64,000 nt of DNA from Shinella sp. SUS2 (GTDB lineage Bacteria > Pseudomonadota > Alphaproteobacteria > Rhizobiales > Rhizobiaceae). Made by a program: the position numbers and the translations under genes. Of the stretch, positions 27,708 to 36,652 are shown one piece after another. Numbering within the stretch: the first letter of the stretch is position 1; every line of letters begins with the position of its first letter. The notes under the pieces were generated by a model. The model did not search any database and was not told the origin of the DNA. It was given only the letters and a program-made list of their open reading frames with translations. Where the stretch lies: assembly GCF_001262505.1 (NCBI RefSeq), contig NZ_KQ410727.1, forward strand, positions 62,001 through 126,000, in the 5' to 3' direction.

Positions 27708-29252
27708 ATGAGCGGCATCGACGACGGCGACGTCATTCTCGAATTGAAGGACATCACGAAGGCCTATTCCGGCATCGTGGCGTTGAAGAGGGCGGACCTG
27801 AAGCTCAGGCGCGGCGCGGTCAATGTGCTCGTCGGCGAAAACGGCGCCGGCAAGTCGACTATGATGCGCATCATTGCCGGCGTGGAGCGGCCGACCCTCG
27901 GCGAGATCTGGATGGACGGCGTGCGCATTCATCTGAACAGCCCTGCCGATGCGGTGCGCCACGGCATCGGCATCGTCTTCCAGGAGCTGAACCTCTTCGG
28001 CAACCTCTCCGTTGCCGAAAACATCTTTGCGACGCGCGAGATCACCCGCGGTATCCGCGGCATCGATCACAAGGCGCAGGTCGAAAAGGCGAACGAATTC
28101 CTCAACCGCCTGGAAGCCGGCATTTCCGCCGATACGCTGGCGGAAGACCTGCCGATCGGCCAGCAGCAGCTCGTCGAGATCGCCCGCGCCGTCTCGCTCG
28201 ACACGCGCATCCTCATCATGGACGAACCGACGTCGGCCCTCAGTGCCGCGGAAGTCGACGTGCTTTTCCGCGTCATCGCCGACCTCAAGGCGCGGGGCGT
28301 CGCCATCGTCTATATCTCGCACCGGCTGGAAGAGCTGATGCGCATCGGAGACTACATCACCGTCTTGAAGGACGGCCAGATCACCGGTCACGCCATGGTC
28401 AAGGACATCGACACGCGCTGGATCGTGCGTTCGATGATCGGCTCGGACGCCAAGGATTTTGCCAAGCAGGTCGATCACGAGCCGGGCGCGGAGCTGTTTC
28501 GCACCGAAGACATCTGCCTGCCGCGCGCGCAGGGCGGCTATGCCGTCGATCATGTCTCGATCGGCGTGCGCAAGGGCGAAATCCTCGGCATTTATGGTTT
28601 GATGGGCGCCGGGCGTTCGGAGCTTTTCGAATGCATCATGGGCCGGCACGAGCATTATACGGGAAAAATCTTCGTCGAGGGCGAGGAGCTGAAGGGTCGC
28701 GATACGACCCGGCGCATCCGCGAGGGCCTGGCGTTGATCCCGGAGGACCGCCAGCGCGAGGGGCTTGTGCAGTCCATGTCGATTGCTGACAACCTCTCGA
28801 TGGCAAGCCTCGGCCAGTTCCTGAAGGGCGGCTTCCATATCGATCTGAAGCTCGAGAAGAAGGCGATCCTGGAGGCGATCCGCAGCCTCTCGATCAAGGC
28901 GAAGAACCCCGAATTCGACGTTACCTCGATGTCCGGCGGCAACCAGCAGAAGGTCGTCATCGGCAAGGCGCTGATGACCGGCCCAAAAGTGCTTTTGATG
29001 GACGAGCCGAGCCGCGGCATCGATGTCGGGGCCAAGGCAGACGTCTTCCGCACCATGCGGCGGCTGGCGGGCGAGGGGCTCGCCATCCTCTTCTCCACTT
29101 CCGACCTCGAAGAGGTCATGGCGCTGTCCGATCGTATCGCCGTGATGAGCAACGGCCGGCTGGTGACCGTGGTGGATCGAAAGGACGCCACCGAGGAGAT
29201 GATCGTTTCGGCCTCCGCGGAGGGACATAAAACCAAAAGGATGCACGCGTGA
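27708..29252 (+). CDS. ABC transporter duplicated ATP-binding subunit, probable D-apiose importer
   Basis: A 514-residue RbsA/MglA-type ATPase with two nucleotide-binding domains. The first shows Walker A GENGAGKST (about residue 45), signature LPIGQQQLVEIAR and Walker B ILIMDEPTSALS. The second has the degenerate Walker A IYGLMGAGRSEL and signature MSGGNQQKVVIGK. It starts one base after the DUF2291 stop. Overall layout parallels the erythritol ATPase at 18343. Confidence 0.88.
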   Translation: MSGIDDGDVILELKDITKAYSGIVALKRADLKLRRGAVNVLVGENGAGKSTMMRIIAGVERPTLGEIWMDGVRIHLNSPADAVRHGIGIVFQELNLFGNLSVAENIFATREITRGIRGIDHKAQVEKANEFLNRLEAGISADTLAEDLPIGQQQLVEIARAVSLDTRILIMDEPTSALSAAEVDVLFRVIADLKARGVAIVYISHRLEELMRIGDYITVLKDGQITGHAMVKDIDTRWIVRSMIGSDAKDFAKQVDHEPGAELFRTEDICLPRAQGGYAVDHVSIGVRKGEILGIYGLMGAGRSELFECIMGRHEHYTGKIFVEGEELKGRDTTRRIREGLALIPEDRQREGLVQSMSIADNLSMASLGQFLKGGFHIDLKLEKKAILEAIRSLSIKAKNPEFDVTSMSGGNQQKVVIGKALMTGPKVLLMDEPSRGIDVGAKADVFRTMRRLAGEGLAILFSTSDLEEVMALSDRIAVMSNGRLVTVVDRKDATEEMIVSASAEGHKTKRMHA

Positions 29253-30319
29253 TGACGACAGCAACGCAAACTGCCGCCGCCGGCAACCACCTTTCCACGG
29301 GCGCCGCCCTGCTCACGATCATGAAGCTCAGGACCTTCATCGCGCTCTTCGCGGTGATCATCTTCTTCTCGATCTTCGCGCCGAACTTTTTGTCGACTGC
29401 GAATATGATCCTGATGTCGAAACACGCGACGCAGAACGCGTTCCTTGCCATCGGCATGACCTTCGTCATCATCACCGGCGGCATCGACCTTTCGGTCGGC
29501 TCGATCGTCGGCCTGTGCGGCATGATCGCCGGCGGGCTCATCATGTATGGCGTGGCGCTGCCGCTCGGCTACACGGTCTATTTCAACATCGTCGAGGTCG
29601 CCGTCATCGTCATGGCGGTCGGCATCCTGATCGGTGCGATCAACGGCCTGCTCATCACCCGCCTCAACGTCGCGCCCTTCATCGCGACGCTTGGCACGCT
29701 CTATGTGGCGCGCGGCATGGCGCTGCTCTATTCCGATGGCCAGACGCTGCCCAATCTCACGGGCCGCGAAGACCTCGGCAATCAGGGCTTTTCCTATCTC
29801 GGCTCCGGCTCGATCCTCGGCCTGCCGGTTTCCGTCTGGATTTTGATCGTCGTCGCGCTGGGGGCCGCCTACTTCGCCCGCTTCGTGCCCCTCGGCCGGC
29901 ACATCTTCGCGGTCGGTGGCAATGAACGTGCCTCCCGCATGTCCGGCATCCGTGTCAACCGCGTCAAGATGTTCGTTTACATGTTCTCCGGCTTCTGCGC
30001 GGCGATCGTCGGCCTCATCATCTCCTCCGAACTGATGGCCTCGCACCCGGCGACCGGCACCAATTTGGAGCTTAACGCCATTGCGGCGGCCGTTCTCGGT
30101 GGTACATCCATGTCGGGCGGACGCGGCACGATCGGCGGCACGATCATCGGCGCCTTCGTGATCGGCATTCTCTCGGACGGGTTGGTGATGATGGGTGTCA
30201 GTTCCTTCTGGCAGATGCTGATCAAGGGGCTCGTGATCATCGTCGCCGTCGTGGTGGACCAGGCGCAGCGCCGGCTCCAGCAGCGCGTCACCCTGATGCA
30301 GATGGCAAAGGCGGGTTGA
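29252..30319 (+). CDS. ABC transporter permease (RbsC family), probable D-apiose importer
   Basis: A 355-residue membrane protein with 8-10 hydrophobic segments, the family motif ITGGIDLSVGSIVGLCG (about residue 75) and the coupling-loop region VGGNERASRMSGIRVNRVK (about 225). The ATG at 29252 shares a base with the ATPase stop; a GTG at 29249 is also possible. Together with the products at 26057 and 27708 it completes the importer. It is followed two bases later by apsD, so uptake and catabolism are cotranscribed. Confidence 0.88.
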   Translation: MTTATQTAAAGNHLSTGAALLTIMKLRTFIALFAVIIFFSIFAPNFLSTANMILMSKHATQNAFLAIGMTFVIITGGIDLSVGSIVGLCGMIAGGLIMYGVALPLGYTVYFNIVEVAVIVMAVGILIGAINGLLITRLNVAPFIATLGTLYVARGMALLYSDGQTLPNLTGREDLGNQGFSYLGSGSILGLPVSVWILIVVALGAAYFARFVPLGRHIFAVGGNERASRMSGIRVNRVKMFVYMFSGFCAAIVGLIISSELMASHPATGTNLELNAIAAAVLGGTSMSGGRGTIGGTIIGAFVIGILSDGLVMMGVSSFWQMLIKGLVIIVAVVVDQAQRRLQQRVTLMQMAKAG

Positions 30320-30321
30320 GC

Positions 30322-31356
30322 ATGGCGCGGTTCAAGGGTGCGTTGATCGGTTGCGGCTTCTTCGCCGTCAACCAGATGCATGGCTGGCGGGACTTGGCCG
30401 ACGTGGACATCGTGGCGATCTGCGACCGCGATCCGGAGCGGCTGCGTATCGTCGGTGACGACTTCGGCGTCGAAAGGCGCTATCAGTCGGCGGGAGCGAT
30501 GTTTGCCGATGGCGGCTTCGATTTCGTTGATATCGCCACGACGGTCGGCAGTCATCGCGCACTGGTCGAGCTTGCCGCAAGCCACTCGATCCCGGCAATC
30601 TGCCAGAAACCGTTCGCGCCGACGCTTGAGGATGCCAAAGCCATGGTCGCCGCCGCGCAGACGGCGGGCATCCCCCTGATGATCCACGAGAATTTTCGCT
30701 GGCAGACGCCTATCTTAGCCGTAAAGGCGGTGCTCGATAGTGGCGCGATCGGTGATCCCTTCTGGGGTCGCGTCTCCTTCCGTTCCGGCTTCGATGTGTT
30801 CTCCGGTCAGCCCTATCTCGCCAAGGGCAATCGCTTCATCATCGAGGACCTCGGCATCCACTCGCTCGACATCGCCCGCTTCCTCTTCGGCGATGCCAGC
30901 CACATGACCGCCCGCACACGCCGCATCAACCCTGACATCGCCGGCGAGGACGTGGCGACGATGCTGCTCGACCATGACAACGGCATCACCTCGATTGTCG
31001 ATGTCAGCTATGCGACGAAGCTGCCGCAGGAACCCTTTCCGGAAACCTTCGTCGAGATCGACGGCAGCAAGGGCACGCTGCGGCTCGGCAAGGACTACAA
31101 GCTCATCGTTCATGGTCCAGATGGCACGACGGACACGGTCGTCGCGCCGAACCTGCTGCCCTGGGCCTCGCGGCCCTGGCACAATATCCAGGAGAGTGTT
31201 GCGCTCATCCAGAAACACTGGATCGAGCGGCTGGCGACGGGACACGAACCGGACACCTCCGGCCACGACAACCTGAAAACCTTTGCCTTGGTGGAGGCTG
31301 CCTATCTCAGTGCCAAGCGCGGCGAGACCGTCGCGCTGGGAGATCTTTTGGGATGA
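30322..31356 (+). CDS. apsD: D-apiose dehydrogenase, Gfo/Idh/MocA family
   Basis: A 344-residue NAD(P)-dependent oxidoreductase. The N-terminal Rossmann fold starts GALIGCGFFAVNQMHGW. The family EKP motif appears as CQKPFAP (about residue 95), and the catalytic region reads IIEDLGIHSLDIARF (about 173-187), with the Asp/His pair expected of the family. In the D-apiose pathway ApsD oxidises D-apiose to the lactone that ApnL opens. It is coupled to the permease upstream and overlaps apnL by ATGA. Specificity is assigned by gene context. Confidence 0.83.
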   Translation: MARFKGALIGCGFFAVNQMHGWRDLADVDIVAICDRDPERLRIVGDDFGVERRYQSAGAMFADGGFDFVDIATTVGSHRALVELAASHSIPAICQKPFAPTLEDAKAMVAAAQTAGIPLMIHENFRWQTPILAVKAVLDSGAIGDPFWGRVSFRSGFDVFSGQPYLAKGNRFIIEDLGIHSLDIARFLFGDASHMTARTRRINPDIAGEDVATMLLDHDNGITSIVDVSYATKLPQEPFPETFVEIDGSKGTLRLGKDYKLIVHGPDGTTDTVVAPNLLPWASRPWHNIQESVALIQKHWIERLATGHEPDTSGHDNLKTFALVEAAYLSAKRGETVALGDLLG

Positions 31357-33221
31357 GCGGGGACCTGCTCCGGCTCTACGGCACAAGCGAGCGCGAGCCG
31401 GAAAGCCGAACGCTTTCGGCCGGTGACCTGAGTGTGGACCTTCAGGACGGCAACCTGCGCACACTGCGGTTTCGTGGCCATGAGGTGCTGCGCGCCATTG
31501 CATTTCTCGTGCGCGACAGGGATTGGGGTACTTGCGGCGCCGCTATCGCCAATCTTGCGCTCGAAGAAACGGCAACGGGTTTTTCTGTTTGCTATGATGC
31601 ACGTTTCAGCGCGCCTTCCGGCGCCAACCTCGACTGCACCATCACGATCACCGGCAACGCCGAGAGCGTGACCTTCTCTGCCGATTGCGTCAGCGATGCG
31701 GATTTTGAAACTGCGCGCGCGGGCTTCGTCGTGCTGCATCCGGTTGTCGGCGTTGCAGGCGAACCGGTCGAGGTGCAGCACAGTGACGGCAGCGTCGAAC
31801 AGGCGCGTTGGCCGGACCGGATAGAGCCCTGGCAGCCCTTCAAGGATATCGCTGCCATTACCCATCACGTTGCCTCCGGTATCGCGGCAACGACGGAATT
31901 CCTGGGCGATGTCTTCGAGATGGAGGACCAGCGCAACTGGACCGACGGCTCCTACAAAACCTATGTGCGGCCGCTGGCGCTGCCCTGGCCCTATCGCGTG
32001 CCGAAGAGCAAACCGTTCAGCCAGCGGGTTTCTGTTGCGATCGAGGCGGATGGGGATGCGGCGCCTGCGGCCGGTGCCGGGGATGCCGTTTCGCTGCTGA
32101 TGGTGCCGACGACATACCGGCTTCCCGAGATCGGCGTCGGACTGAGGCCGGAATGCCTTGCTGGCGAGCGGGCCGCACTCGATGCCTTGAGCGTTGTGGG
32201 CGCCCGGCATTTGATCGCCCATTTCGATCCTGCCGCCGGCCATGGCATCGAAGCGCTGGCTGGCTATGCTGAGATCGCAGCACGGTCCGGCCTGAAGGTG
32301 ACGCTGGAATTTGCCGTGCCGTGCCAACGTCCGCTCAATGATGAAATGTCTGATATCGCGTCACTCGTCGGTAAGGCAGGGCTGGTGCTCGATACGCTGT
32401 TCGTCTGTCCTGCGGTGGACCGGCAGTCGACGCCGCCCGGCAGCGTCTGGCCGGAGTGTCCGCCGCTGGAGGCGGTTTATGCCGCAGCGCGGGCAGCCTT
32501 TCCGGGCGTGCGGCTCGGTGGCGGCATGATGAGTTATTTCACCGAGCTCAACCGTAAGCGTGTGCCGGGCGCGTTGCTGGATTATGTCAGTCATTGCACC
32601 AATCCGATCGTGCACGCGGCCGATGACCTCTCAGTCATGCAGACCTTCGAGGCGCTGCGTTTTGTCACGCGTTCGGTTCGCACGCTCTACGGCGACAAGC
32701 CGTACCGTATCGGCCCTTCGACAATCGCCATGCGGCAAAATCCCTATGGCAGCGCGACGAAGGCCAATCCAGCGGGCGGCCGCATTCCGATGGCCAATGT
32801 GGATCTTCGTCATAACGGGGCGTTCGGTGCAGCCTGGACGCTGGCCTATGCCGCTACGGTTGCCTCGACCGGGCTTGAGGTCCTGACGTTGTCGACGCTG
32901 GCGGGGCCGTTCGGGCTTGTGGCAAGCGAGGGGGAGGCAACGCCCGAAGGGGCGCTTCGGCCGCTCGCCCATGTGCTGGCGCGGCTCGGCAGCCTTTCGG
33001 GTGCGGCGCTGGTCGCCGTCGAGACGTCCCGCCCGGATGCGGTGCTGGGCCTTGCTGCAGAAAGCCGGTTGTTTTTGGCGAACATCACGCGAGAGGCGCA
33101 GGTTGTGGTTCTTCCGGCAATGCCGCGCACGGTTTCGCTGATCGGTGGCGGCGGCGTGGAGATGCCGGCGGCCCAAAGGATCAGCCTGCCGCCCTACGGC
33201 ACGGTCGAGGTCCTGCTGTGA
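31353..33221 (+). CDS. apnL: D-apionate lactonase
   Basis: A 622-residue cytoplasmic protein with no signal peptide. I recognise it mainly from its size and its invariable companionship with apsD, apnO and a RuBisCO-like protein in D-apiose loci. The middle part (about 230-500) looks like a glycosidase-type TIM barrel (for example LKVTLEFAVPC and VRLGGGMMSYFTELNRKR), flanked by beta-rich regions. ApnL opens D-apionolactone to D-apionate. The gene overlaps apsD and is the last of the operon; it ends three bases before the convergent GntR gene with no visible terminator. Which residues are catalytic is not clear to me. Confidence 0.75.
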   Translation: MSGDLLRLYGTSEREPESRTLSAGDLSVDLQDGNLRTLRFRGHEVLRAIAFLVRDRDWGTCGAAIANLALEETATGFSVCYDARFSAPSGANLDCTITITGNAESVTFSADCVSDADFETARAGFVVLHPVVGVAGEPVEVQHSDGSVEQARWPDRIEPWQPFKDIAAITHHVASGIAATTEFLGDVFEMEDQRNWTDGSYKTYVRPLALPWPYRVPKSKPFSQRVSVAIEADGDAAPAAGAGDAVSLLMVPTTYRLPEIGVGLRPECLAGERAALDALSVVGARHLIAHFDPAAGHGIEALAGYAEIAARSGLKVTLEFAVPCQRPLNDEMSDIASLVGKAGLVLDTLFVCPAVDRQSTPPGSVWPECPPLEAVYAAARAAFPGVRLGGGMMSYFTELNRKRVPGALLDYVSHCTNPIVHAADDLSVMQTFEALRFVTRSVRTLYGDKPYRIGPSTIAMRQNPYGSATKANPAGGRIPMANVDLRHNGAFGAAWTLAYAATVASTGLEVLTLSTLAGPFGLVASEGEATPEGALRPLAHVLARLGSLSGAALVAVETSRPDAVLGLAAESRLFLANITREAQVVVLPAMPRTVSLIGGGGVEMPAAQRISLPPYGTVEVLL

Positions 33222-33224
33222 ACC

Positions 33225-33941
33225 TTATTTCTGCCCCTTGAGCGCATAGAGCGCGCGGGAGCGTTCGAGGTGCTTGATCATCGCCTTTTCGGAAAGGTCG
33301 GCGTCACCCTTCTCGATGGCGCGGATGATTTCCTCGTGTTCGGCCAGCGTGAAATTCTCGCGGCCCGTCCAGATGAGCATTTCCGTATGATAGGACTTCA
33401 ACCATCCCAGCATCGCACCGCTGACGGCCGCGAAGATCGGATTGCCGGAGATCCGCGCAATGCATTGGTGGAACTCCATGTCCGCTTCGATGAAGGCATC
33501 CGCATCGCCGAGGCTTTGTTTCTGCGTGTCGAGCAGGGCGCGCAGTTCGGCAATCTGGGTGGGGCTCGCCTTGGTGGCGGCCTCGCGGATCATGCCGCGC
33601 TCGAAGAAGATGCGGGCGCTTTTCAGATGCTCCAGCGTGTCGGAGGAGCCGGAGAGCATGAGTTTTGCCGGCAGGTCGACCTGGCGGATGATGGATTCGG
33701 CGGTGATGCGCAGCACCTTGGCGCGCTCGCCCTGCGAAATCTCCACCAGCCCCTTGCCGGCGAGCGCCTGCATCGCCTCGCGGATGGCCGGGCGGCCGAC
33801 ACCGTAGCGCTCCATCAGCTCGCGTTCGGAGGGCATGTCGTCGCCGGCTTTCAGTTCGCCGGTCTCGATCATGTGCTTCAGCCGGGCGAAGACTTCGTCG
33901 GAGAGTTTCTTGCGGACGATCGGTTCGGAAACGACGTTCAT
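33225..33941 (-). CDS. GntR family (FadR/FCD) regulator of the apiose locus
   Basis: A 238-residue regulator: winged helix at about residues 12-75 (MPSERELMERYGVGRPAIREAMQAL) and FCD ligand domain at about 95-225 with metal-site residues in EFHQCIA and HEEIIRAI. It looks most like NanR/LldR-type repressors that sense sugar acids. It lies between the two plus-strand apiose operons, divergent from the RuBisCO-like gene. The 14-base motif found in both promoters (25025, 34036) is its most likely operator. An apiose-pathway acid or phosphate is a reasonable effector, by inference. Confidence 0.85.
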   Translation of the reverse strand: MNVVSEPIVRKKLSDEVFARLKHMIETGELKAGDDMPSERELMERYGVGRPAIREAMQALAGKGLVEISQGERAKVLRITAESIIRQVDLPAKLMLSGSSDTLEHLKSARIFFERGMIREAATKASPTQIAELRALLDTQKQSLGDADAFIEADMEFHQCIARISGNPIFAAVSGAMLGWLKSYHTEMLIWTGRENFTLAEHEEIIRAIEKGDADLSEKAMIKHLERSRALYALKGQK

Positions 33942-34035
33942 GGGGCACCTGGTTTCGACAGGTTTGAATATGCATCAAGTTTCATTGCCGCAACAGCTTT
34001 CACGAGAAAGTCGGCTTGCAATAACATAAATACTC

Positions 34036-34049
34036 ATTATACCAGTTGA
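34036..34049 (+). promoter_or_regulatory. Shared operator motif in the RuBisCO-like gene promoter
   Basis: ATTATACCAGTTGA, identical to 25025-25038. Here it overlaps a possible -10 (TATACC, 34038-34043) placed 16 bases after TTGCAA (34016-34021). The half-site TACCAG resembles the TGGTA/TACCA arms of FadR-subfamily operators. It lies between the divergent GntR gene and the kinase operon. Confidence 0.6.
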
Positions 34050-34083
34050 TGGATTTTCACAAGCGCGTGCGGGAGGAGAAAAC

Positions 34084-35340
34084 GTGATCCGTCTGACCTA
34101 TCGGATAGAGACGGCGGGTTCGCCCGAGGCCATGGCGGCGAAGATCGCCAGCGACCAGTCGACCGGCACCTTCGTGGCCCTTCCCGGGGAGACGGAGGAG
34201 CTGAAGGCCCGTGTTGCAGCGCGCGTTGCTGCCATTCGCCCCCTGCCGCCCGCCGAGCGGGCCTCCTTTCCGGATGAAGCCGTTGGGGCGCACCTCTTTC
34301 ACCGGGCGGATGTCGATATCGATTTTCCGCTGGATGCTGTCGGGACCGATCTTTCGGCGCTGATGACCATCGCGATCGGCGGTGTGTTCTCCATCAAGGG
34401 TATGACGGGCATCCGCGTCGTCGGCATGAAGCTGCCGCCGGAGTTCGCTGACGCGCATCCCGGCCCGCAATTTGGCGTTTCCGGAAGCTTCGCGCTGACG
34501 GGTGTGAAAGACAGGCCGATCATCGGCACCATCGTCAAGCCGGCACTCGGCCTTCGGCCGCACGAGACGGCCGAGATGGTCGGAGAGTTGATCGCTGCGG
34601 GCGTCGACTTCATCAAGGACGACGAGAAGCTGATGAGCCCGGCCTATTCGCCGCTGAAGGACCGCGTGGCGACGATCATGCCGAGGATCCTCGACCACGA
34701 GCAGAAGACCGGCAAGAAGGTCATGTATGCGTTCGGCATCAGCCACGCCGATCCCGACGAGATGATGCGCAACCATGATCTGGTACTGGCAGCCGGCGGC
34801 AACTGTGCGGTCGTCAACATCAACTCCATCGGCTTCGGCGGCCTTTCCTTTCTGCGCAAGCGCTCGGGTCTCGTGCTGCATGCCCACCGCAACGGGTGGG
34901 ATATCCTGACCCGCCATGCCGGTCTCGGCTTCGAGTTTTCCGTCTGGCAGCAGTTCTGGCGGCTGCTCGGTGTCGACCAGTTCCAGATCAACGGCATCCG
35001 CGTGAAATACTGGGAGCCCGACGAGAGTTTCGTGCGCTCCTACAAGGCCGTCAGCACGCCGCTGTTTTCGACGAAGGACGTGGCGCTCCCGGTCATCGGC
35101 TCCGGCCAGTGGGGCGGGCAGGCGCCGGAAACGATCGCGGCGACGCAGGGTTCGACGGATTTGCTGTACTTGTGCGGCGGTGGCATCGTCAGTCATCCGG
35201 GCGGGCCGGGGGCGGGCGTCAAGGCCATACGGCAGGCCTGGGAAGCGGCCGTCGCGGGCGTGCCGCTCGAAGCCTATGCGAAGGACCATGCGGAACTTGC
35301 GCAGTCCATCGAAAAGTTTGCCGATGGCAAGGGAGCCTAG
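34084..35340 (+). CDS. oiaC: RuBisCO-like protein, probable 3-oxo-isoapionate-4-phosphate decarboxylase
   Basis: A 418-residue protein of the RuBisCO large-subunit superfamily (N-terminal domain about 1-130, C-terminal barrel about 140-415). The carbamylation-site motif KDDE is intact (Lys178, Asp180, Glu181), and the general-base lysine corresponds to Lys152 in GTIVKPALGL. The carboxylase loop-6 GKxEG motif is absent, so it should not fix CO2. RuBisCO-like proteins in D-apiose loci either decarboxylate 3-oxo-isoapionate 4-phosphate to L-erythrulose 1-phosphate (OiaC) or cleave it to glycolate and 3-phosphoglycerate (OiaX). Neighbouring eryH/eryI favour OiaC. The GTG start at 34084 has GGGAGGAG upstream. 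Family certain; subtype inferred. Confidence 0.82.
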   Translation: MIRLTYRIETAGSPEAMAAKIASDQSTGTFVALPGETEELKARVAARVAAIRPLPPAERASFPDEAVGAHLFHRADVDIDFPLDAVGTDLSALMTIAIGGVFSIKGMTGIRVVGMKLPPEFADAHPGPQFGVSGSFALTGVKDRPIIGTIVKPALGLRPHETAEMVGELIAAGVDFIKDDEKLMSPAYSPLKDRVATIMPRILDHEQKTGKKVMYAFGISHADPDEMMRNHDLVLAAGGNCAVVNINSIGFGGLSFLRKRSGLVLHAHRNGWDILTRHAGLGFEFSVWQQFWRLLGVDQFQINGIRVKYWEPDESFVRSYKAVSTPLFSTKDVALPVIGSGQWGGQAPETIAATQGSTDLLYLCGGGIVSHPGGPGAGVKAIRQAWEAAVAGVPLEAYAKDHAELAQSIEKFADGKGA

Positions 35341-35343
35341 ACG

Positions 35344-36645
35344 ATGACGCGTCCCCTGATCAGCTACTACGGCGACGATTTCACCGGCTCGACGGACGTC
35401 ATGGAGGCCCTCGCGTCCAATGGCGTGGAGACCGTGCTTTTCCTCGATGTGCCGGATGCGGACCTCCTGTCGCGGTTTGCCGGTGCGCGGGCCTTCGGCC
35501 TGGCGGGCACCAGCCGCAGCGAGACACCGGGCTGGATGGACGTGCATCTTCGTGCGGCCTTCGGCTGGCTGAAGACGCTCGATGCCGAGCTTTGCCACTA
35601 CAAGATCTGCTCGACCTTCGATTCCGCCCCCCATGTCGGCAACATCGGCCGTGCAATAGAGATCGGCCGTGCCGTCTTCGGCGAGGCGACGGTGCCGCTC
35701 ATCGTCGGTGCGCCGCAGATCCGGCGCTACACGGCCTTTGGCGACCTTTTTGCGGCCTATCAGGGGCGTAACTACCGCATCGATCGCCATCCGGTCATGG
35801 CACGTCACCCGGTGACGCCGATGAACGAGGCCAATCTCCTGTTGCATCTCTCGCGGCAGACGACGCTCTCCTCCACCCTCATCGACATGGTTGCGCTGCT
35901 GGCCGATCAGCAGCCGGAAAACGCCGATATCCTTCTCGTCGACGTGCTCGATGCGGCGACGCAGGTTGCGGCCGGTGCCCTGCTCTGGAACCGGCTGCGG
36001 GAGAGGAGCCGCTTTGTCTGCGGCTCCTCCGGTCTGGAATACGCCCTGATCCCGACATGGCGGGACCAGGGCCTGGTCGGCGAGAAGCCCGCCTTTCCCG
36101 CAGCCGGGCCGGTGGATCGCATCGCTGTCGTTTCGGGCAGCGTCTCGCCCACCACCGAACGGCAGATCCGCCATGCGCTGGAAAACGGCTTTGGTGGCGT
36201 CACGCTCGATCCGCTTGTGCTGTCGGGCGAGAACAACGCGACGGCGGTTGCTGCGGCCGTCGAGGCTGGTCTCAGGATCTTGCAGGAAGGGCGCAGCGTC
36301 GTGCTCTATACCGCGCTCGGGCCTGCGGCGGACCGCGGCGGTGAACTCGATTCTGCGGCAGGCGCCCGTCATCGTCTCGGGCGTGCCTTGGGGCGTATCC
36401 AGTCGGAGATCGTCGCACGTGCCGGTCTTGTTCGCGCGGTCGTCGCCGGTGGCGACACATCAAGCCATGCGCTTGGTGAAATGGGGATCGCGGCACTCAC
36501 GCTGAAAATGCCCTTGCCGCAGACGCCGGGTTCGCCGCTCTGCATTGCCCATGGCGGGGCGGCGGATGGCCTCGAGATCGCGCTGAAGGGCGGGCAGGTT
36601 GGCGGCGACGACTATTTCTCGATGATCCGCGCCGGCCGGGCCTGA
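35344..36645 (+). CDS. oiaK: 3-oxo-isoapionate kinase, DUF1537 (four-carbon acid sugar kinase) family
   Basis: A 433-residue kinase of the DUF1537 family. The N-terminal substrate domain begins LISYYGDDFTGSTDVMEAL, where the Asp-Asp pair is the family hallmark. The C-terminal nucleotide-binding domain contains VVAGGDTSSHAL (about residue 370). Family members phosphorylate tetronates and oxo-tetronates; OiaK makes 3-oxo-isoapionate 4-phosphate, the substrate of the RuBisCO-like protein three bases upstream. Adjacency to that gene and to apsD/apnL/apnO selects OiaK over LtnK/OtnK-type activities. Confidence 0.85.
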   Translation: MTRPLISYYGDDFTGSTDVMEALASNGVETVLFLDVPDADLLSRFAGARAFGLAGTSRSETPGWMDVHLRAAFGWLKTLDAELCHYKICSTFDSAPHVGNIGRAIEIGRAVFGEATVPLIVGAPQIRRYTAFGDLFAAYQGRNYRIDRHPVMARHPVTPMNEANLLLHLSRQTTLSSTLIDMVALLADQQPENADILLVDVLDAATQVAAGALLWNRLRERSRFVCGSSGLEYALIPTWRDQGLVGEKPAFPAAGPVDRIAVVSGSVSPTTERQIRHALENGFGGVTLDPLVLSGENNATAVAAAVEAGLRILQEGRSVVLYTALGPAADRGGELDSAAGARHRLGRALGRIQSEIVARAGLVRAVVAGGDTSSHALGEMGIAALTLKMPLPQTPGSPLCIAHGGAADGLEIALKGGQVGGDDYFSMIRAGRA

Positions 36646-36652
36646 GCGGTTT

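Noticed and set aside
34084-35340. True RuBisCO (CO2 fixation)
   Set aside because: The KDDE site is present but the carboxylase loop-6 motif is missing, no phosphoribulokinase or small subunit is nearby, and the setting is apiose breakdown.
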